Below, piece after piece: positions 8,616 through 17,569 of a DNA stretch of 64,000 nt. The notes below the pieces were generated by a model that was not told the DNA's origin, did no database searches, and saw only the letters and a list, made by a program, of their open reading frames with translations. The stretch lies in assembly GCA_963834875.1 (NCBI GenBank), contig CAWIDG010000033.1, positions 62,001-126,000 of the forward strand, read 5' to 3'. A program made the translations under genes and the position numbers. Each line of letters begins with the position of its first letter. The stretch's first letter is position 1. The DNA is from DATAGF01 sp963834875. GTDB lineage: Bacteria > Actinomycetota > Thermoleophilia > Miltoncostaeales > Miltoncostaeaceae.

Positions 8616-9518
8616 GTGGTGTCCCCGCAGAAAAACCCGACCGCGCGATTCGTGGAGTTCGCGGAGCGCAAAATCAAAGAAGCGTTGAGCGCGGAGCTGC
8701 CGCCGTACGTCGCTGCAGTTGAAGAGCCCGCACCGGAGCTGCTGCGTCTGGGAAATGCGTGGACGCGCCGACTCTTCGACGGCGACTTCTACCTCTCGCC
8801 TCCGCCGGCTCCCACGCTGCCGGCGTGTAGTCTCGTGTTCGTGCAGTCCAGCGATGGCAACACGGGCGCGCGCAATCCGTCCACGCTCGGTGGCGGCGAG
8901 ATGGACAAGCATCTGATCTACGAAGGACTCTCCCGGGTCGCCGCCGATGCGGTGCTCGCCGGTGCGGAAACGGTCCGCGGCGCGACGATCGTGTTTTCGG
9001 TCTGGCATCCCGAGCTCGTCGAGCTTCGCGCGTCGCTCGGCAAGCCGCGGCACCCGGTTCAAATCGTCGCGACGCTCCACGGGGTGGACGTCGAACGGGA
9101 ACTCATCTTCAACGTCCCCGAAGTGCCGGTGATTCTGCTGACGGTTCCGGACGGCGGCGCCGCGATGCGGAGCGCGGTATCAGCGCGGCCGTGGATCAGG
9201 CTCGTCACCATGAACGGTGCGGACCCGCTGCGCGACGGCTTCGAACAACTCCGGCAGCTCGGGATCGAGCGGATTTCCTGTGTCGGCGGACGACACCTTG
9301 CCGCTCAACTGATCGATGCCGGTCTGGTTCAGGACGTGTACCTCACGACCGCGCCGTGCCGTGGCGGCGAGCCGAACACGCCGATCTATTCGCAGCCGCT
9401 GGGAGGACGCGTGATCGTCCGGAAGCGCGGCACCGGCCGTGAGACCGGCGTGACGTTCGAGCACCTGGTCCTTCGCGCCCGTCGGTCCTCTGGCCTGCCG
9501 GCGCTCGCATGTTTCTGA
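8616..9518 (+). CDS. RibD C-terminal-like reductase (dihydrofolate reductase fold)
   Basis: The product of about 300 residues has the features of the RibD reductase domain: a substrate strand with SSDGNTGARN, the loop GGGEMDKHLIYEGLSR, the motif DAVLAGAETVRG and a C-terminal CVGGRHLAAQLIDAGLVQDVYLT segment for NADPH binding. In riboflavin synthesis this domain reduces the ribosyl side chain, but many single-domain relatives have unknown substrates. No deaminase domain is present. GTG 8,616 or 8,619 are the likely starts; TTG 8,601 overlaps the nfo stop. The gene lies between nfo and a MOSC gene with which it overlaps slightly. Confidence 0.8.
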   Translation: MVSPQKNPTARFVEFAERKIKEALSAELPPYVAAVEEPAPELLRLGNAWTRRLFDGDFYLSPPPAPTLPACSLVFVQSSDGNTGARNPSTLGGGEMDKHLIYEGLSRVAADAVLAGAETVRGATIVFSVWHPELVELRASLGKPRHPVQIVATLHGVDVERELIFNVPEVPVILLTVPDGGAAMRSAVSARPWIRLVTMNGADPLRDGFEQLRQLGIERISCVGGRHLAAQLIDAGLVQDVYLTTAPCRGGEPNTPIYSQPLGGRVIVRKRGTGRETGVTFEHLVLRARRSSGLPALACF

Positions 9519-9586
9519 TGAACGCCGCGGCTTCGCGCCTCCCACCTCCCGTCACACCCGGCTCGCCACGGCATCTCAAGAGCAGC

Positions 9587-10312
9587 ATGTATCTCGCGGC
9601 GCTCTGGCGCTACCCGGTCAAATCGATGGCGGGGGAACCGCTCAGCCGGACCGCCGTCTCCAGGTCTGGTCTGACCGGCGACCGCATTGTCCAGGTCTAT
9701 CGGGCCAATGGCCGCGTCGCGACCGCCCGAACGTGTCCGGGACTGCTCGGCCATCACGCGACGCTCAGTCCGTCTGGCGAGCCGCTCGTCGATGGCCGCC
9801 CGTGGACCGATCCGAGTGTGCTCGAGGACGTGCGACGGCACGTCGAGCCCGGCGCCACGATTGCCCGCGATGAGGCCGACGATCGGTTCGACATCCTTCC
9901 TCTGCTGGTCGCCACGGATGGTGCGATTGCCGCCTTCGGGCGCGACGTACGGCGTCTCCGTCCGAACCTCGTGATCGGTGATGTTCAGGGCCTCGCAGAA
10001 CGGTCCTGGCCCGGCCGTGAACTGCGCATCGGCGACGTCAGGATCGGTATCCGGAGCCTGCGCAGCCGCTGCGTGATGACGACGTTCGATCCCGATACGC
10101 GGGCGCAGGATCCGGAGGTGCTGCGCGACATCGTGAGACGCTTCGGCGGACGACTTGCGCTCGACAGCTTCGTGATCCAGGGCGGCGAGATCATGGTGGG
10201 TCAGCCCGTCGAGCTGGTATCGTCAGAACTCTTTCCGACAACCTGTCACACGCTGCGGCGTCCGGGCATCTCAACGAGTGAGCCGGCCGTGCCGGTAAAA
10301 GGAGGAGGGTGA
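9587..10312 (+). CDS. MOSC domain protein with N-terminal beta-barrel
   Basis: The protein of about 241 residues begins MYLAALWRYPVKSMAGE, the hallmark of the MOSC N-terminal barrel, so ATG 9,587 is chosen over the upstream ATG at 9,509. The MOSC domain follows, with RPNLVIGDV and the segment RSRCVMTTFDPDT that carries the expected conserved cysteine. These proteins bind sulfur or molybdenum cofactor and are related to mARC and YcbX, which reduce N-hydroxylated compounds. The stop is one base from the next start, so the two genes are probably cotranscribed. Confidence 0.85.
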   Translation: MYLAALWRYPVKSMAGEPLSRTAVSRSGLTGDRIVQVYRANGRVATARTCPGLLGHHATLSPSGEPLVDGRPWTDPSVLEDVRRHVEPGATIARDEADDRFDILPLLVATDGAIAAFGRDVRRLRPNLVIGDVQGLAERSWPGRELRIGDVRIGIRSLRSRCVMTTFDPDTRAQDPEVLRDIVRRFGGRLALDSFVIQGGEIMVGQPVELVSSELFPTTCHTLRRPGISTSEPAVPVKGGG

Positions 10313-10313
10313 G

Positions 10314-10496
10314 ATGGCCAAACACCTGGAGTGCGTCATCCCCGATTGCGAGTTTGCTGTGACGGCTGCGACTGAAGAGGAGATTCTGAAACAGGTCGCC
10401 GTGCACGCAGCCGACGCGCACGGCGTCACCGAGATCCCGGCGCAACTGGCAGCGCAGGTGAAGGCCGCTATCAAGGAACGGATCGACGGCGAGTAA
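10314..10496 (+). CDS. DUF1059 small protein
   Basis: The 60-residue protein has the DUF1059 pattern: CVIPDCEFAV, the EEEILKQVAVHAADAHG helix with its conserved His pair, and a basic tail. The two cysteines and the histidines may bind a metal. A strong ribosome-binding site, AAAGGAGGAGGG, precedes ATG 10,314. The function of the family is unknown. Confidence 0.8.
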   Translation: MAKHLECVIPDCEFAVTAATEEEILKQVAVHAADAHGVTEIPAQLAAQVKAAIKERIDGE

Positions 10497-10507
10497 GCTC
10501 ATCGTCC

Positions 10508-11116
10508 ATGACGGCCGCGAGATCTGAGGAGAGCGACGAAACGCTGGCCGCCACCGCGGCGGCAGGGGATGCGTCCGCCTTCGAGTCGATCGTCACGCGT
10601 TACCAGGCGCGCGTCTTCGGGCTCGCCTGTCGCCTCACCGGCAGTGAGAGTGACGCCGCCGACGTGCTGCAGGACACGTTTCTGCAGGCATATCGCCACC
10701 TGTCATCGTTTCGCGGCGAATCGCGGTTCGGCACCTGGCTGTATCGCATCGCAACCAACGCCGCGCTCATGCAGCGCCGGTCGTATGCGCGGCGGCCGGC
10801 CGAGCCGCTCGACGAGTTCCTGCCGGCGTTCGACGACGCCGGCATCCATCGCGCGACGCCGGAGGAGCTGACTGTGACGAGCCACATCGAGGAACTGCTC
10901 GATCGCCGTATTCTCGCCGACAAGGCGCGCGCGGCCATCGAACGGTTGCCCGACGCCTGTCGAGTCGCGTTCGTCCTGCGCGATCTCGAGGACCTGCCGA
11001 CGGCCGAGGTCGCCCAGGTGCTGGGCATCGAGGCGGCCGCTGTCCGCCAGCGGGTGCACCGCGCGCGGCTCCTGCTGCGCGGCTACCTCAATGCCCTCGC
11101 GGGAGCACGCGCATGA
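10508..11116 (+). CDS. ECF-type RNA polymerase sigma factor
   Basis: The 202-residue protein has region 2 at about residues 20-85 (RLTGSESDAADVLQDTFLQAYRH in shortened form, with GTWLYRIATN) and region 4 at about 140-195 (AIERLPDACRVAFVLRDLED, then the helix-turn-helix VAQVLGIEAAAVRQRVHRAR). Such factors direct RNA polymerase to stress-related promoters. The stop overlaps the next gene by 4 nt (ATGA), and that gene encodes a zinc-finger protein of the anti-sigma type, so the pair probably forms a regulatory unit. Confidence 0.92.
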   Translation: MTAARSEESDETLAATAAAGDASAFESIVTRYQARVFGLACRLTGSESDAADVLQDTFLQAYRHLSSFRGESRFGTWLYRIATNAALMQRRSYARRPAEPLDEFLPAFDDAGIHRATPEELTVTSHIEELLDRRILADKARAAIERLPDACRVAFVLRDLEDLPTAEVAQVLGIEAAAVRQRVHRARLLLRGYLNALAGARA

Positions 11117-11358
11117 CACAGACGTGCCAGTCGGGCCTGGAGCTGCTGATGGACTATCTCGAGGGCGTGCTCGCGCCCGATCTCCGCGCACGTGTCGAAG
11201 AGCACGTCGCCGGCTGCCCGCGCTGCGTCGCCTTCGTCGAGTCCTATCGCCGCACGCCGGCCATCGTCAGAAACGCGACCGCAGTGGCGCTGCCGCCGGA
11301 TCTCGCTCGGGCGCTGCAGGACCTGGTTCGCGCGCGGTTTCGGAACGACAAAAAGTGA
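11113..11358 (+). CDS. Zinc-finger anti-sigma factor, short soluble form
   Basis: The 81-residue protein carries the zf-HC2 motif HVAGCPRC (His-x3-Cys-x2-Cys) at about residues 33-40 and an upstream Cys at residue 5, as in ZAS anti-sigma factors. It has no membrane segment, so it would act as a soluble, perhaps redox-sensitive, partner of the sigma factor encoded just upstream. The last codons overlap the start of the hairpin at 11,351. Confidence 0.85.
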   Translation: MTQTCQSGLELLMDYLEGVLAPDLRARVEEHVAGCPRCVAFVESYRRTPAIVRNATAVALPPDLARALQDLVRARFRNDKK

Positions 11359-11402
11359 CCGGGTGACTTTTACGAAAACGTAAAAGTCACCCGGTCACTT
11401 TT
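11351..11402. terminator. 24-bp-arm AAAAGTG hairpin, copy B (bidirectional terminator candidate)
   Basis: Two perfectly complementary 24-nt arms (11,351-11,374 and 11,379-11,402) enclose an AAAA loop. The arms begin AAAAGTGACC and finish GGTCACTTTT, giving an A-run and a T-run in both directions. It lies exactly between two convergent genes. Copy A at 6,763 has the same layout with compensatory changes. Confidence 0.8.
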
Positions 11403-11408
11403 GTGGCG

Positions 11409-11966
11409 CTACGCCAAATTGGCCAGCACGGTGTTGTAGACCATGCGGACCGCGGGGTCGAAGTCGACCTCGATCGTGTACAGGCCCTTGAAGCCGAGCG
11501 ACTCGGTGAACCTCACCGCCGTGCCGAGATCCCAGTGCGGCGTCATCTTCACATGCACGCTGCCGGCGTTCGTCTTCATCGTGCCCTTGATCGCCTCGTG
11601 GAGCTCCTGCTGGCTGAGGAATCGGCCGGTTCTGCCGAAGTCGATCACCGTGTAGCCACTCGAGGCTTCCGCGCACTCCTGCAGCAGGCCCCAGATGACA
11701 CGTGCCCGGTTCGGGTAGTCCGCGGGCGGACCGTAGGACGTGCTGCTGAATGGCCGACACTCGGCGCAGACCTTGATGCCCTTGGGTGCGGCGTAGTCCT
11801 GAAACGCCTTCCACGCCCCGATCGCATCGGCCTTGTTCGCGTCGCTGAGTCCCGTCTGGTTGATGAGCAGACGCGTTGCGCCGAGGATCGTTGCCGCGTC
11901 CGCCCACTTTCTGGCGCGCACCAGCCAGGCCTCGCGCAACTCCGGGGTCGACAGCTGCGTGATTTG
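11409..11966 (-). CDS. Sugar phosphate isomerase/epimerase (xylose-isomerase-like TIM barrel), 5' part missing
   Basis: The recognisable part is about 185 residues, starting near QLSTPELREAWLVRARKW and ending MVYNTVLANLA. It contains the C-terminal half of a TIM barrel, with KVCAECRPFS, YTVIDFGRTGRFL and a late YTIEVDFDPAVR strand. Family members are about 300 residues and start with a signal peptide or the first barrel strands; these are missing. Upstream of about 11,966 (reading leftward) the same frame is meaningless. The loss coincides with the change in composition, so this is a truncation at the junction and not a short gene. Confidence 0.7.
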   Translation of the reverse strand, partial: QITQLSTPELREAWLVRARKWADAATILGATRLLINQTGLSDANKADAIGAWKAFQDYAAPKGIKVCAECRPFSSTSYGPPADYPNRARVIWGLLQECAEASSGYTVIDFGRTGRFLSQQELHEAIKGTMKTNAGSVHVKMTPHWDLGTAVRFTESLGFKGLYTIEVDFDPAVRMVYNTVLANLA

Positions 11967-11980
11967 GCCGTCGTGGTGGC
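11955..11980. other. Apparent junction of two unrelated genomes
   Basis: A minus-strand gene coming from the left and a plus-strand gene going to the right both lose their 5' ends within this short interval. Left of it the gene set and intergenic repeats look acidobacterial. To the right the GC content rises, gene overlaps of the GTGA type dominate, and the genes look thermoleophilic. No transposase, tRNA or direct repeat is seen at the site. Confidence 0.75.
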
Positions 11981-12827
11981 GCTGCTCGTCGCGGGGCGCG
12001 ATCGGCGGGCATGGATTCCCGTCGCCGCCGGACTCAGCCTTTGCGCGGCCGTGTGGGTGCATGGCGCCTGGAGCGCCCTCGATGATACGCGCCAGGCGCT
12101 CACGGGCTTTCGTGCGCCGGACGTCGCGCTGGGCCACGCGCTGTCGGCGCTGCCGCCCGGGTCGCGGATCTTGGTGGAAGGGGCAGAGGTGAACGCTGGC
12201 TTCGAGGCATTTCAGATGCGGATGATGGCCGCGTACTTCGGGACGACGCAGGCCGACGTCAAGTTCGAGGGCCTGTGGAGCACGCCGACCTACATCTCGC
12301 CCGGCCCACTTCCCGATCTGCGCCCGGATCGTCCCTGGGACGTCGTCCTCCAGAGCCGACCCTCGCCCTTCGGCCACGGACGGCGGATGCTGTGGAAAGG
12401 GACCCGCTACACGCTCTCCGCAGCACCGGCGCTCGACGCGACCGAGTACGGCGGGTCGTGGTATGCGCCCGAGCGTGACATGCGCGGCGTCTTCCAGTGG
12501 CTCGGCGGCCCCGGGGAGATCGTCGTGTCCAACCGCGGCCCATCCCCGCGCCGAGCCGTCCTCAGCCTCGGCGTGCAGAGCTTCGCCGAACCGCGGCGCG
12601 TGAGGCTCGTCGCCGGGCCGGAGGACGCGCAGACGGTCACGGCTCCCGCAGGCGTGCCGGCGCCCGCCCGCATCGCCCTCGACCTGCCCGCGCGCAGCAC
12701 ACGCGTCGTCGCCCTGTCGGCCGAGCCGGGGCCGCGGTCCGCGGGGGAGGACCCCCGGCAGCTGATGATCGCGATCCGGGACGTACGTGTCACCTCCCGA
12801 GCGGCCCCAGGGGCGCGGGTTACCTGA
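11967..12827 (+). CDS. Membrane protein or glycosyltransferase, C-terminal part only
   Basis: About 286 residues remain. They open with the hydrophobic helices LAVVVALLVAGRD and WIPVAAGLSLCAAVWV, followed by a non-membrane domain that includes LPPGSRILVEGAE and the beta-rich region from about residue 150. The layout is that of the last helices and the exported domain of a polytopic glycosyltransferase or EPS membrane protein, but no family could be named. The stop overlaps the ATG of rfbC, so the two belong to one operon. The 5' part is cut off at the junction. Confidence 0.5.
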   Translation, partial: AVVVALLVAGRDRRAWIPVAAGLSLCAAVWVHGAWSALDDTRQALTGFRAPDVALGHALSALPPGSRILVEGAEVNAGFEAFQMRMMAAYFGTTQADVKFEGLWSTPTYISPGPLPDLRPDRPWDVVLQSRPSPFGHGRRMLWKGTRYTLSAAPALDATEYGGSWYAPERDMRGVFQWLGGPGEIVVSNRGPSPRRAVLSLGVQSFAEPRRVRLVAGPEDAQTVTAPAGVPAPARIALDLPARSTRVVALSAEPGPRSAGEDPRQLMIAIRDVRVTSRAAPGARVT

Positions 12828-13396
12828 TGCGTGCCGTCCCGATCTCCCTCCCCGGTCTGGTCCTGGTCGAGCCTGCGGTGCACCGCGACGACCGGGGCTT
12901 CTTCCTCGAGGCCTACCGCCAGCGGGCGCTGGCCGACCTCGGCGTCGTCGAGGACTGGGTCCAGGACAACCACTCGCGGTCGACCCGCGGGGTGCTGCGC
13001 GGCATGCACTTCTCCGTGGGAGGCGGCCAGGCCAAGCTGGTCCGCTGCGCGCGCGGGGCGATCGTCGACGTGGCCGTGGACATCCGACGCGGCTCCCCCG
13101 CCTACGGGCGCTGGGCCTCGGTCCGCCTCGATGACGTTGCGATGAGAGCCCTCTACCTCCCCGTCGGGTTCGCCCACGGCTTCGTCGTCGTCAGCGAAGT
13201 CGCCGACGTCGTCTACAAGTGCTCCTCGTACTACGACCCTGCCGTGGAGCGGGGCTTCCGGTGGGACGACCCGGACGTCGGCATCCGCTGGCCGGACGTG
13301 GACGTGCACGTCTCGGCGCGAGACGCCGACGCCCCGCTCCTGCGCGAGATCGCGCCGGAGTTGCCGTTCGAGTACCGGCCGGCTACGGGACCTTGA
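12827..13396 (+). CDS. rfbC: dTDP-4-dehydrorhamnose 3,5-epimerase
   Basis: The 189-residue cupin has the RmlC signatures: LVEPAVHRDDRGFFLEAY near the start, the catalytic His region RGVLRGMHFS, then AKLVRCARGAIVDVAVD and GFAHGFVVVSE, VVYKCSSYYDP and a C-terminal GIRWPDVDV. The enzyme makes dTDP-4-dehydro-L-rhamnose for surface polysaccharide. It fits with the following glycosyltransferase cluster. The other rml genes are not in the window. It converges with, and overlaps by 14 bp, the methyltransferase on the other strand. Confidence 0.93.
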   Translation: MRAVPISLPGLVLVEPAVHRDDRGFFLEAYRQRALADLGVVEDWVQDNHSRSTRGVLRGMHFSVGGGQAKLVRCARGAIVDVAVDIRRGSPAYGRWASVRLDDVAMRALYLPVGFAHGFVVVSEVADVVYKCSSYYDPAVERGFRWDDPDVGIRWPDVDVHVSARDADAPLLREIAPELPFEYRPATGP

Positions 13397-14151
13397 CGAT
13401 GAGGCATTGGCCCGTCGGGAGGCAGAGCGGCGCCTCCGGGCCGCCCGTCGGCGAAGTGCTCGTTGACCGCCCGGCGCGCGCCCACGCAACTCGGGAAGCC
13501 GTAGTCGTCGATCACGACGGTGCCTCCCGGCACCAGGCGGGGGTAGACGAAGTCCAGGCAATCGCGGACCGCCGTGTAGATGTTGACGTCGATATGGGCC
13601 CAGGCGAGGCGCTCGACGCCGAGCTCGCCGAAGATCTCGGGAATGAACCCCTTGTGGATCCGGGCGAAGGGATACGGCTCCAGCGCCGTTCGGATCTCTT
13701 CGAGCGAGGTCGCGCCGAAGTCGCCCGCGGTGAACCGGTTAACGTCCTCGGTGGTCACCGGCATGCCCTCGAAGCTGTCCACCAGATGCAACGGGCGTCC
13801 GCCGGCCTCGAGGGCTACGGCCGCTTCGAGCAGGGCGGTTCCTCCGCGGAACACGCCGCACTCGATCAACTCGCCGTCGAGCGCCAGAGATTGGCGAAGC
13901 GTCCGCCAGAGGACGTAGCAACGGTCCCTGCTCACCAGGGTGCGTCCCTCGGCGTGGGCGTAGACCCGCTCGAACTCCTCGTCTCCGAGCCACGGCGAGT
14001 AGAGCGGCTGGTAGAGCCCGGCGTCCGGCACGGGGCTGCCGAGGGAGGCCGCCCACGTGCGGAGCCGGAAGTAGCCCGTCTTCGCGACGAGCCGACGGCT
14101 CGCGCCGGGGGCCGGCAGCGGCACCTGCTGGGGGGCCAGGCAGCGGAGCAC
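13383..14151 (-). CDS. TylF/MycF-like O-methyltransferase
   Basis: The protein of about 255 residues has LIECGVFRGGTALL for S-adenosylmethionine binding, the acidic strand LHLVDSFEGMP and the metal-site segment VIDDYGFPSCVGARRAVNEHF. It resembles macrocin O-methyltransferases, which methylate deoxysugars in natural products and surface glycans. One extra base near 13,440 shifts the last 20 residues; correcting it gives an end of CLIVKVP and a TAG at 13,383. The start GTG 14,151 is uncertain. Confidence 0.8.
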
Positions 14152-14223
14152 CGAGCGCCGGGCGGCCGCCCAGCGACCGGCCGCGTCGCGGGGGGCATCC
14201 TCCGCGCTCCCGTCACACGGCCA

Positions 14224-15335
14224 CTATACGGAGCGCTCCCGAACGACCTCGCAGAGCCGGAGGTAGGCGCCGGCGCAGGCGTCCCACGAGTAGCGCTCGC
14301 GCGCCCGGGCGGCTGCCCGGGCGCCCAGCTCCCGCCGCCGGCCCGCGTCGGCGATCAGGGCGCCGAGGGCGTCGGCGAGCGCGGCGGCTCCTCCCGCGAG
14401 CGGGAAGGTCGCGGCCGCGTCGCCGACGGTCTCGACGTTCGGCGGGTGGTCGCTCACGAGCATCGCGGCGCCCGGCAGCCATGCCCTCGACGATCACCGG
14501 GTGGGTGCCGCCGACCTCGGTGGGCACGCACATGACGCCGCAGCGGTGCACCAGCTCGGCGTAGCCGTCGCCGAAGACGTAGCCGGGGAAGCGCACGCCC
14601 TCGCCCGCGGCGGCGCGCAGGCCGGCGATGTAGCCCGCGGCGTAGGGCGCGTCGCCCACGACCACGAGCGGCCAGTCGGTGCCGAGCCGCCGGTGCGCCT
14701 CCACCAGCAGGTGGGCGTTGTTCTCGGGCTCCAGCCGTCCCACGAAGAGGACGAACCGGCCGGGCTCGACGCCGAGCCGCCGGCACCAGCCCGGCGTCGC
14801 CCGGGTCGGGCGAGCTCGGCGCCGTACGGGATCCACGCGATCCGCCGCCCGTAGCGCGCCTCGTAGGCGTCGGCCACCGCCCGCGAGTCGGTCACCGCGA
14901 GCGGTCGCGGCGGCCGGCGCGAGGCGCTCCGCCAGCCCGAGGTACGCGCGCGCCAGCGCCGACCACTTGGCGCGCTCCGAGTCGAGGCCGTCGATCTGCA
15001 GGATCGGCCGGGACGCCGGCCAGCCGGGCGAGCGGCACGGCCGGGGCGTTGCCGGCGATGAAGTAGAGCGCCACGTCGGGCCGCTCGCGCGCGGCCAGGT
15101 GGGCGGTGCTGACCAGCGTGTGGGCGAGGGTGTCGAGGTGCTTGCTGCGGATCGTCGGCAGGTGCACCAGCCGCGCCCCCGCGTGGGTCGCCCGCCGCTC
15201 GGTCATGTGGGGGCGGCAGTAGACGGTCACCTCGTGGCCGCGGGCGGCGAAGCGCTCGGCCAGGTGCTCGACCGCGGTCTCGAAGCCGCTGTACGCCGCC
15301 GGGATCCCGCGCGTCCCGACCATGGCGATCCTCAT
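14224..15335 (-). pseudogene. GT4 glycosyltransferase with DUF1972 N-terminus, frameshifted
   Basis: ATG 15,335 opens MRIAMVGTRGIPAAYSGFET, the signature of DUF1972/rhamnosyltransferase-like GT4 enzymes. The C-terminal Rossmann domain has FVLFVGRLEPENNAHLLVEA, then FPGYVFGDGYAELVHRC and a nucleotide-sugar site with a Glu near GGTHPVIVEGMAAG. The end is ERYSWDACAGAYLRL. Frame changes occur near 15,030, 14,890, 14,820 and 14,480. The start overlaps the stop of the upstream glycosyltransferase (ATGA). The likely role is adding a sugar to a lipid-linked surface polysaccharide. Confidence 0.8.
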
Positions 15336-16400
15336 GTCGCCTCCCGCACGGCCGCCCAGGCGGCGCGGCCCATGGCCTCCTGGGTGAAGCGCGCCGCCCG
15401 TGCCGGGCCCGCCGTGCGAAGCCGCGCGGCGACCTCGGGGTCGAGCGCCCGCCGCAGGCCGTCGGCGATCGCCGCCGCGGGTCGGCTCGACCAGGATCGC
15501 CGCGTCGCCGGCCACCTCGGGGATCGCCCCGCGGTCGCTGGCCACGACCGGGCAGCCGCAGGCCATCGCCTCGAGCACGGGCAGCCCGAAGCCCTCGTAG
15601 TGCGACGGGTAGGCCATGACCGCGGCGGCCCGGTAGAGATCGGCGAGGTCCTCGTCGCCGACGGGCCCGAGCCAGCGCCCGCCGGACTCGGCGGCGATGG
15701 CCTCGCCGCCCGGGCCGGGCTTGCCCACCAGCACGAGCGGCGGGCGGTCCCGGCCCATGCTCCTCACCGCCGCGCCGAGGGCCGCGAGGTTCTTGCGCGG
15801 GCCGAGGTCTCCGACGGCGAGGACGTAGCCCGCGACACCGAAGCGCTCCCGCACCCGCTCGGCCGCGCCGTCGGCCGGCGTGAAGGCGGGGGCGTGGTGG
15901 GGGCTCACGACGCGCACCTTGCCCGGGTCGATGCGCAGGGCCTGGGCCACGTCGCCGCGGGCGGTCTCCGACAGGGCCAGCACCACGCGCGCCTGTCGCG
16001 CCGAGCGCGGGACGAGGCCGCGCAGCACGGCCCGGGCGCGCGCCCCGAGCCATTCGGGGTTGGTCATGAAGGTCGCGTCGTGCACCGCGAGGAGCAGCGG
16101 GCAGGGGCACCATCCCGGCGCGACGTAGGTGAAGACGGCGACGTCGGCGCCGAGGTCGGCGAGCGCGCGGGGCGCGGCCCGGGCGAGGCGCGGGACGTCG
16201 GCGGCCGGCACGCCGATCGTGCGGCCGAAGGCGTCGAGCTGCCGCGCGCCCTCGGGCGAGGCGACGAGCGAGGCGACGGCGTCGCCGTCCGCCGCGGCCG
16301 CCGCCATCGCGGCGACCAGGGTCGTCGCGTAGCGGGCGTTCCCGGCGTCGCCCGCCGCGCGCTGGCCGACCATGTGGCAGTCGACCGCCGCCAGGGTCAC
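15332..16400 (-). CDS. GT4 family glycosyltransferase, one frameshift
   Basis: The protein of about 355 residues begins VTLAAVDCHMVGQRAAGDAG, with the Gly-rich N-terminal loop. It continues with LLLAVHDATFMTNPEWLGAR and the C-terminal domain motifs YVLAVGDLGPRKNLAALGAA and VMAYPSHYEGFGLPVLEAMACG (E-x7-E nucleotide-sugar site). One indel near 15,478 moves the last 50 residues to another frame, which then ends with TGA overlapping the next ATG. No stop separates it from the gene before, see the neighbouring entry. Confidence 0.82.
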
Positions 16401-17497
16401 GCCGCAGGCATCCCGGTAGGCGCGCAGGAGGGCCTCGGCGGTGCGCTCCCACGTGAACGACCCGGCCCGCTCGCGCCCGGCGCGGGCGCGCTGCGAGCGC
16501 TCATCCGCGCTCAGTCCCGCCGTCGCCGAGATCGCGTCCGCCCACGCGCTGGGGTCGTCGGGCGGCAGGTAGCGTCGCCGCGCCACCCCCCACCTCGCGC
16601 AGCGCCGGCGTGTCCGAGGCGAGGACGGGCACCCCGGCCGACATCGCCTCCAGCACCGGCAGGCCGAAGCCCTCCTTGCGCGAGGGGACCAGCACCGCGA
16701 CAGCCCCCGATCGCAGGGCCGCCAGGCGCCCGGCCGAGAGCATCCCGAGCCACCGCACGCGGCCGGCGGCGCCGGCGCGGTGCGCCTGGTCGCGCAGCCG
16801 CCGCTCGCGCCGGGCCGACCAGGGGCCGGCCATCACGCAGCCCGATCCCGGGCGCGGCGCGCGCGATGGCCTCGACGACGACCGCGGCGTTCTTGTGCGG
16901 CTCGATCGCGCCCGAGTACAGCACGTAGGGGCCGGCGGGCGGCTCGCCCTCGGGGGCGGCCGGCGCGGGCGCGCCCCAGGGGATCACCCGCACGCGCGCC
17001 GGGTCGACGCCCGCGAGGCGCGCGACGTCGGCCGCGGTCTCGGCGGACGGCGCGAGCACCAGGCGCGCCCGCGGCAGCCGGCGCAGATAGCGCCGGTAGG
17101 CGAGGGCCTGCCCGGCACGGCCGGGGCCGGCGAGGTAGTCGGCGGGAAAGCACGCCGGAATGAGGTCGTGGCAGGTGACCACCGTGCGCCCCGGCGGGAC
17201 CAGCGCCGGCTGGACGGCGTGGAAGACGCCGTCGCCGGCCAGCCGACGAGCGAGGCGGTCGCCGACCGCCGCCGGCCAGGGGTCGGGGAGCCGGTGCAGC
17301 GGCCAGCGCGGCCAGGCGACCTCGCGGGCGGCGAAGCCGGCCGGCGCGACCTGGCTCCGGCGCACGAGGAGGGCCGGGCGCTCGTCCTCGGGGCGCGCGC
17401 CGAGGGCCGCGATGACCCCGCGGACCGCGGTGCCGATGCCCCGTGCGGAGTGCCCGTCCGCGAGCGGCGTTGCGTCGAGCAGGACCGGGGCGGGCAT
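16397..17497 (-). pseudogene. GT4 family glycosyltransferase, frameshifted
   Basis: ATG 17,497 starts MPAPVLLDATPLADGHSARG, with the typical mannosyltransferase-like N-terminus and VVTCHDLIPACFPADYLAGP. The C-terminal domain shows YVLYSGAIEPHKNAAVVVEA, VLVPSRKEGFGLPVLEAMSAG and SFTWERTAEALLRAYRD. Frame changes lie near 16,850 and 16,590. In the final frame the sequence reads straight into the next glycosyltransferase; a third indel would give a TGA that overlaps its GTG, the pattern of the other joints in this operon, so I place the end there. Confidence 0.75.
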
Positions 17498-17569
17498 CCG
17501 GCGCGAAAGCCTACTCCGCCCCTGTACGTCTCGCCCGGTGCCCGCGCCCTCCCACCGCGAGGCGGTGCG

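Noticed and set aside
11940..12000. Integration site of a mobile element
   Set aside because: No integrase, transposase, tRNA or direct repeat is present, and both flanking genes lose their 5' ends without a counterpart.
15332..17497. A genuine fused double glycosyltransferase
   Set aside because: Both genes contain several indels and the other joints of the operon use 4-nt overlaps, so a third indel explains the missing stop.
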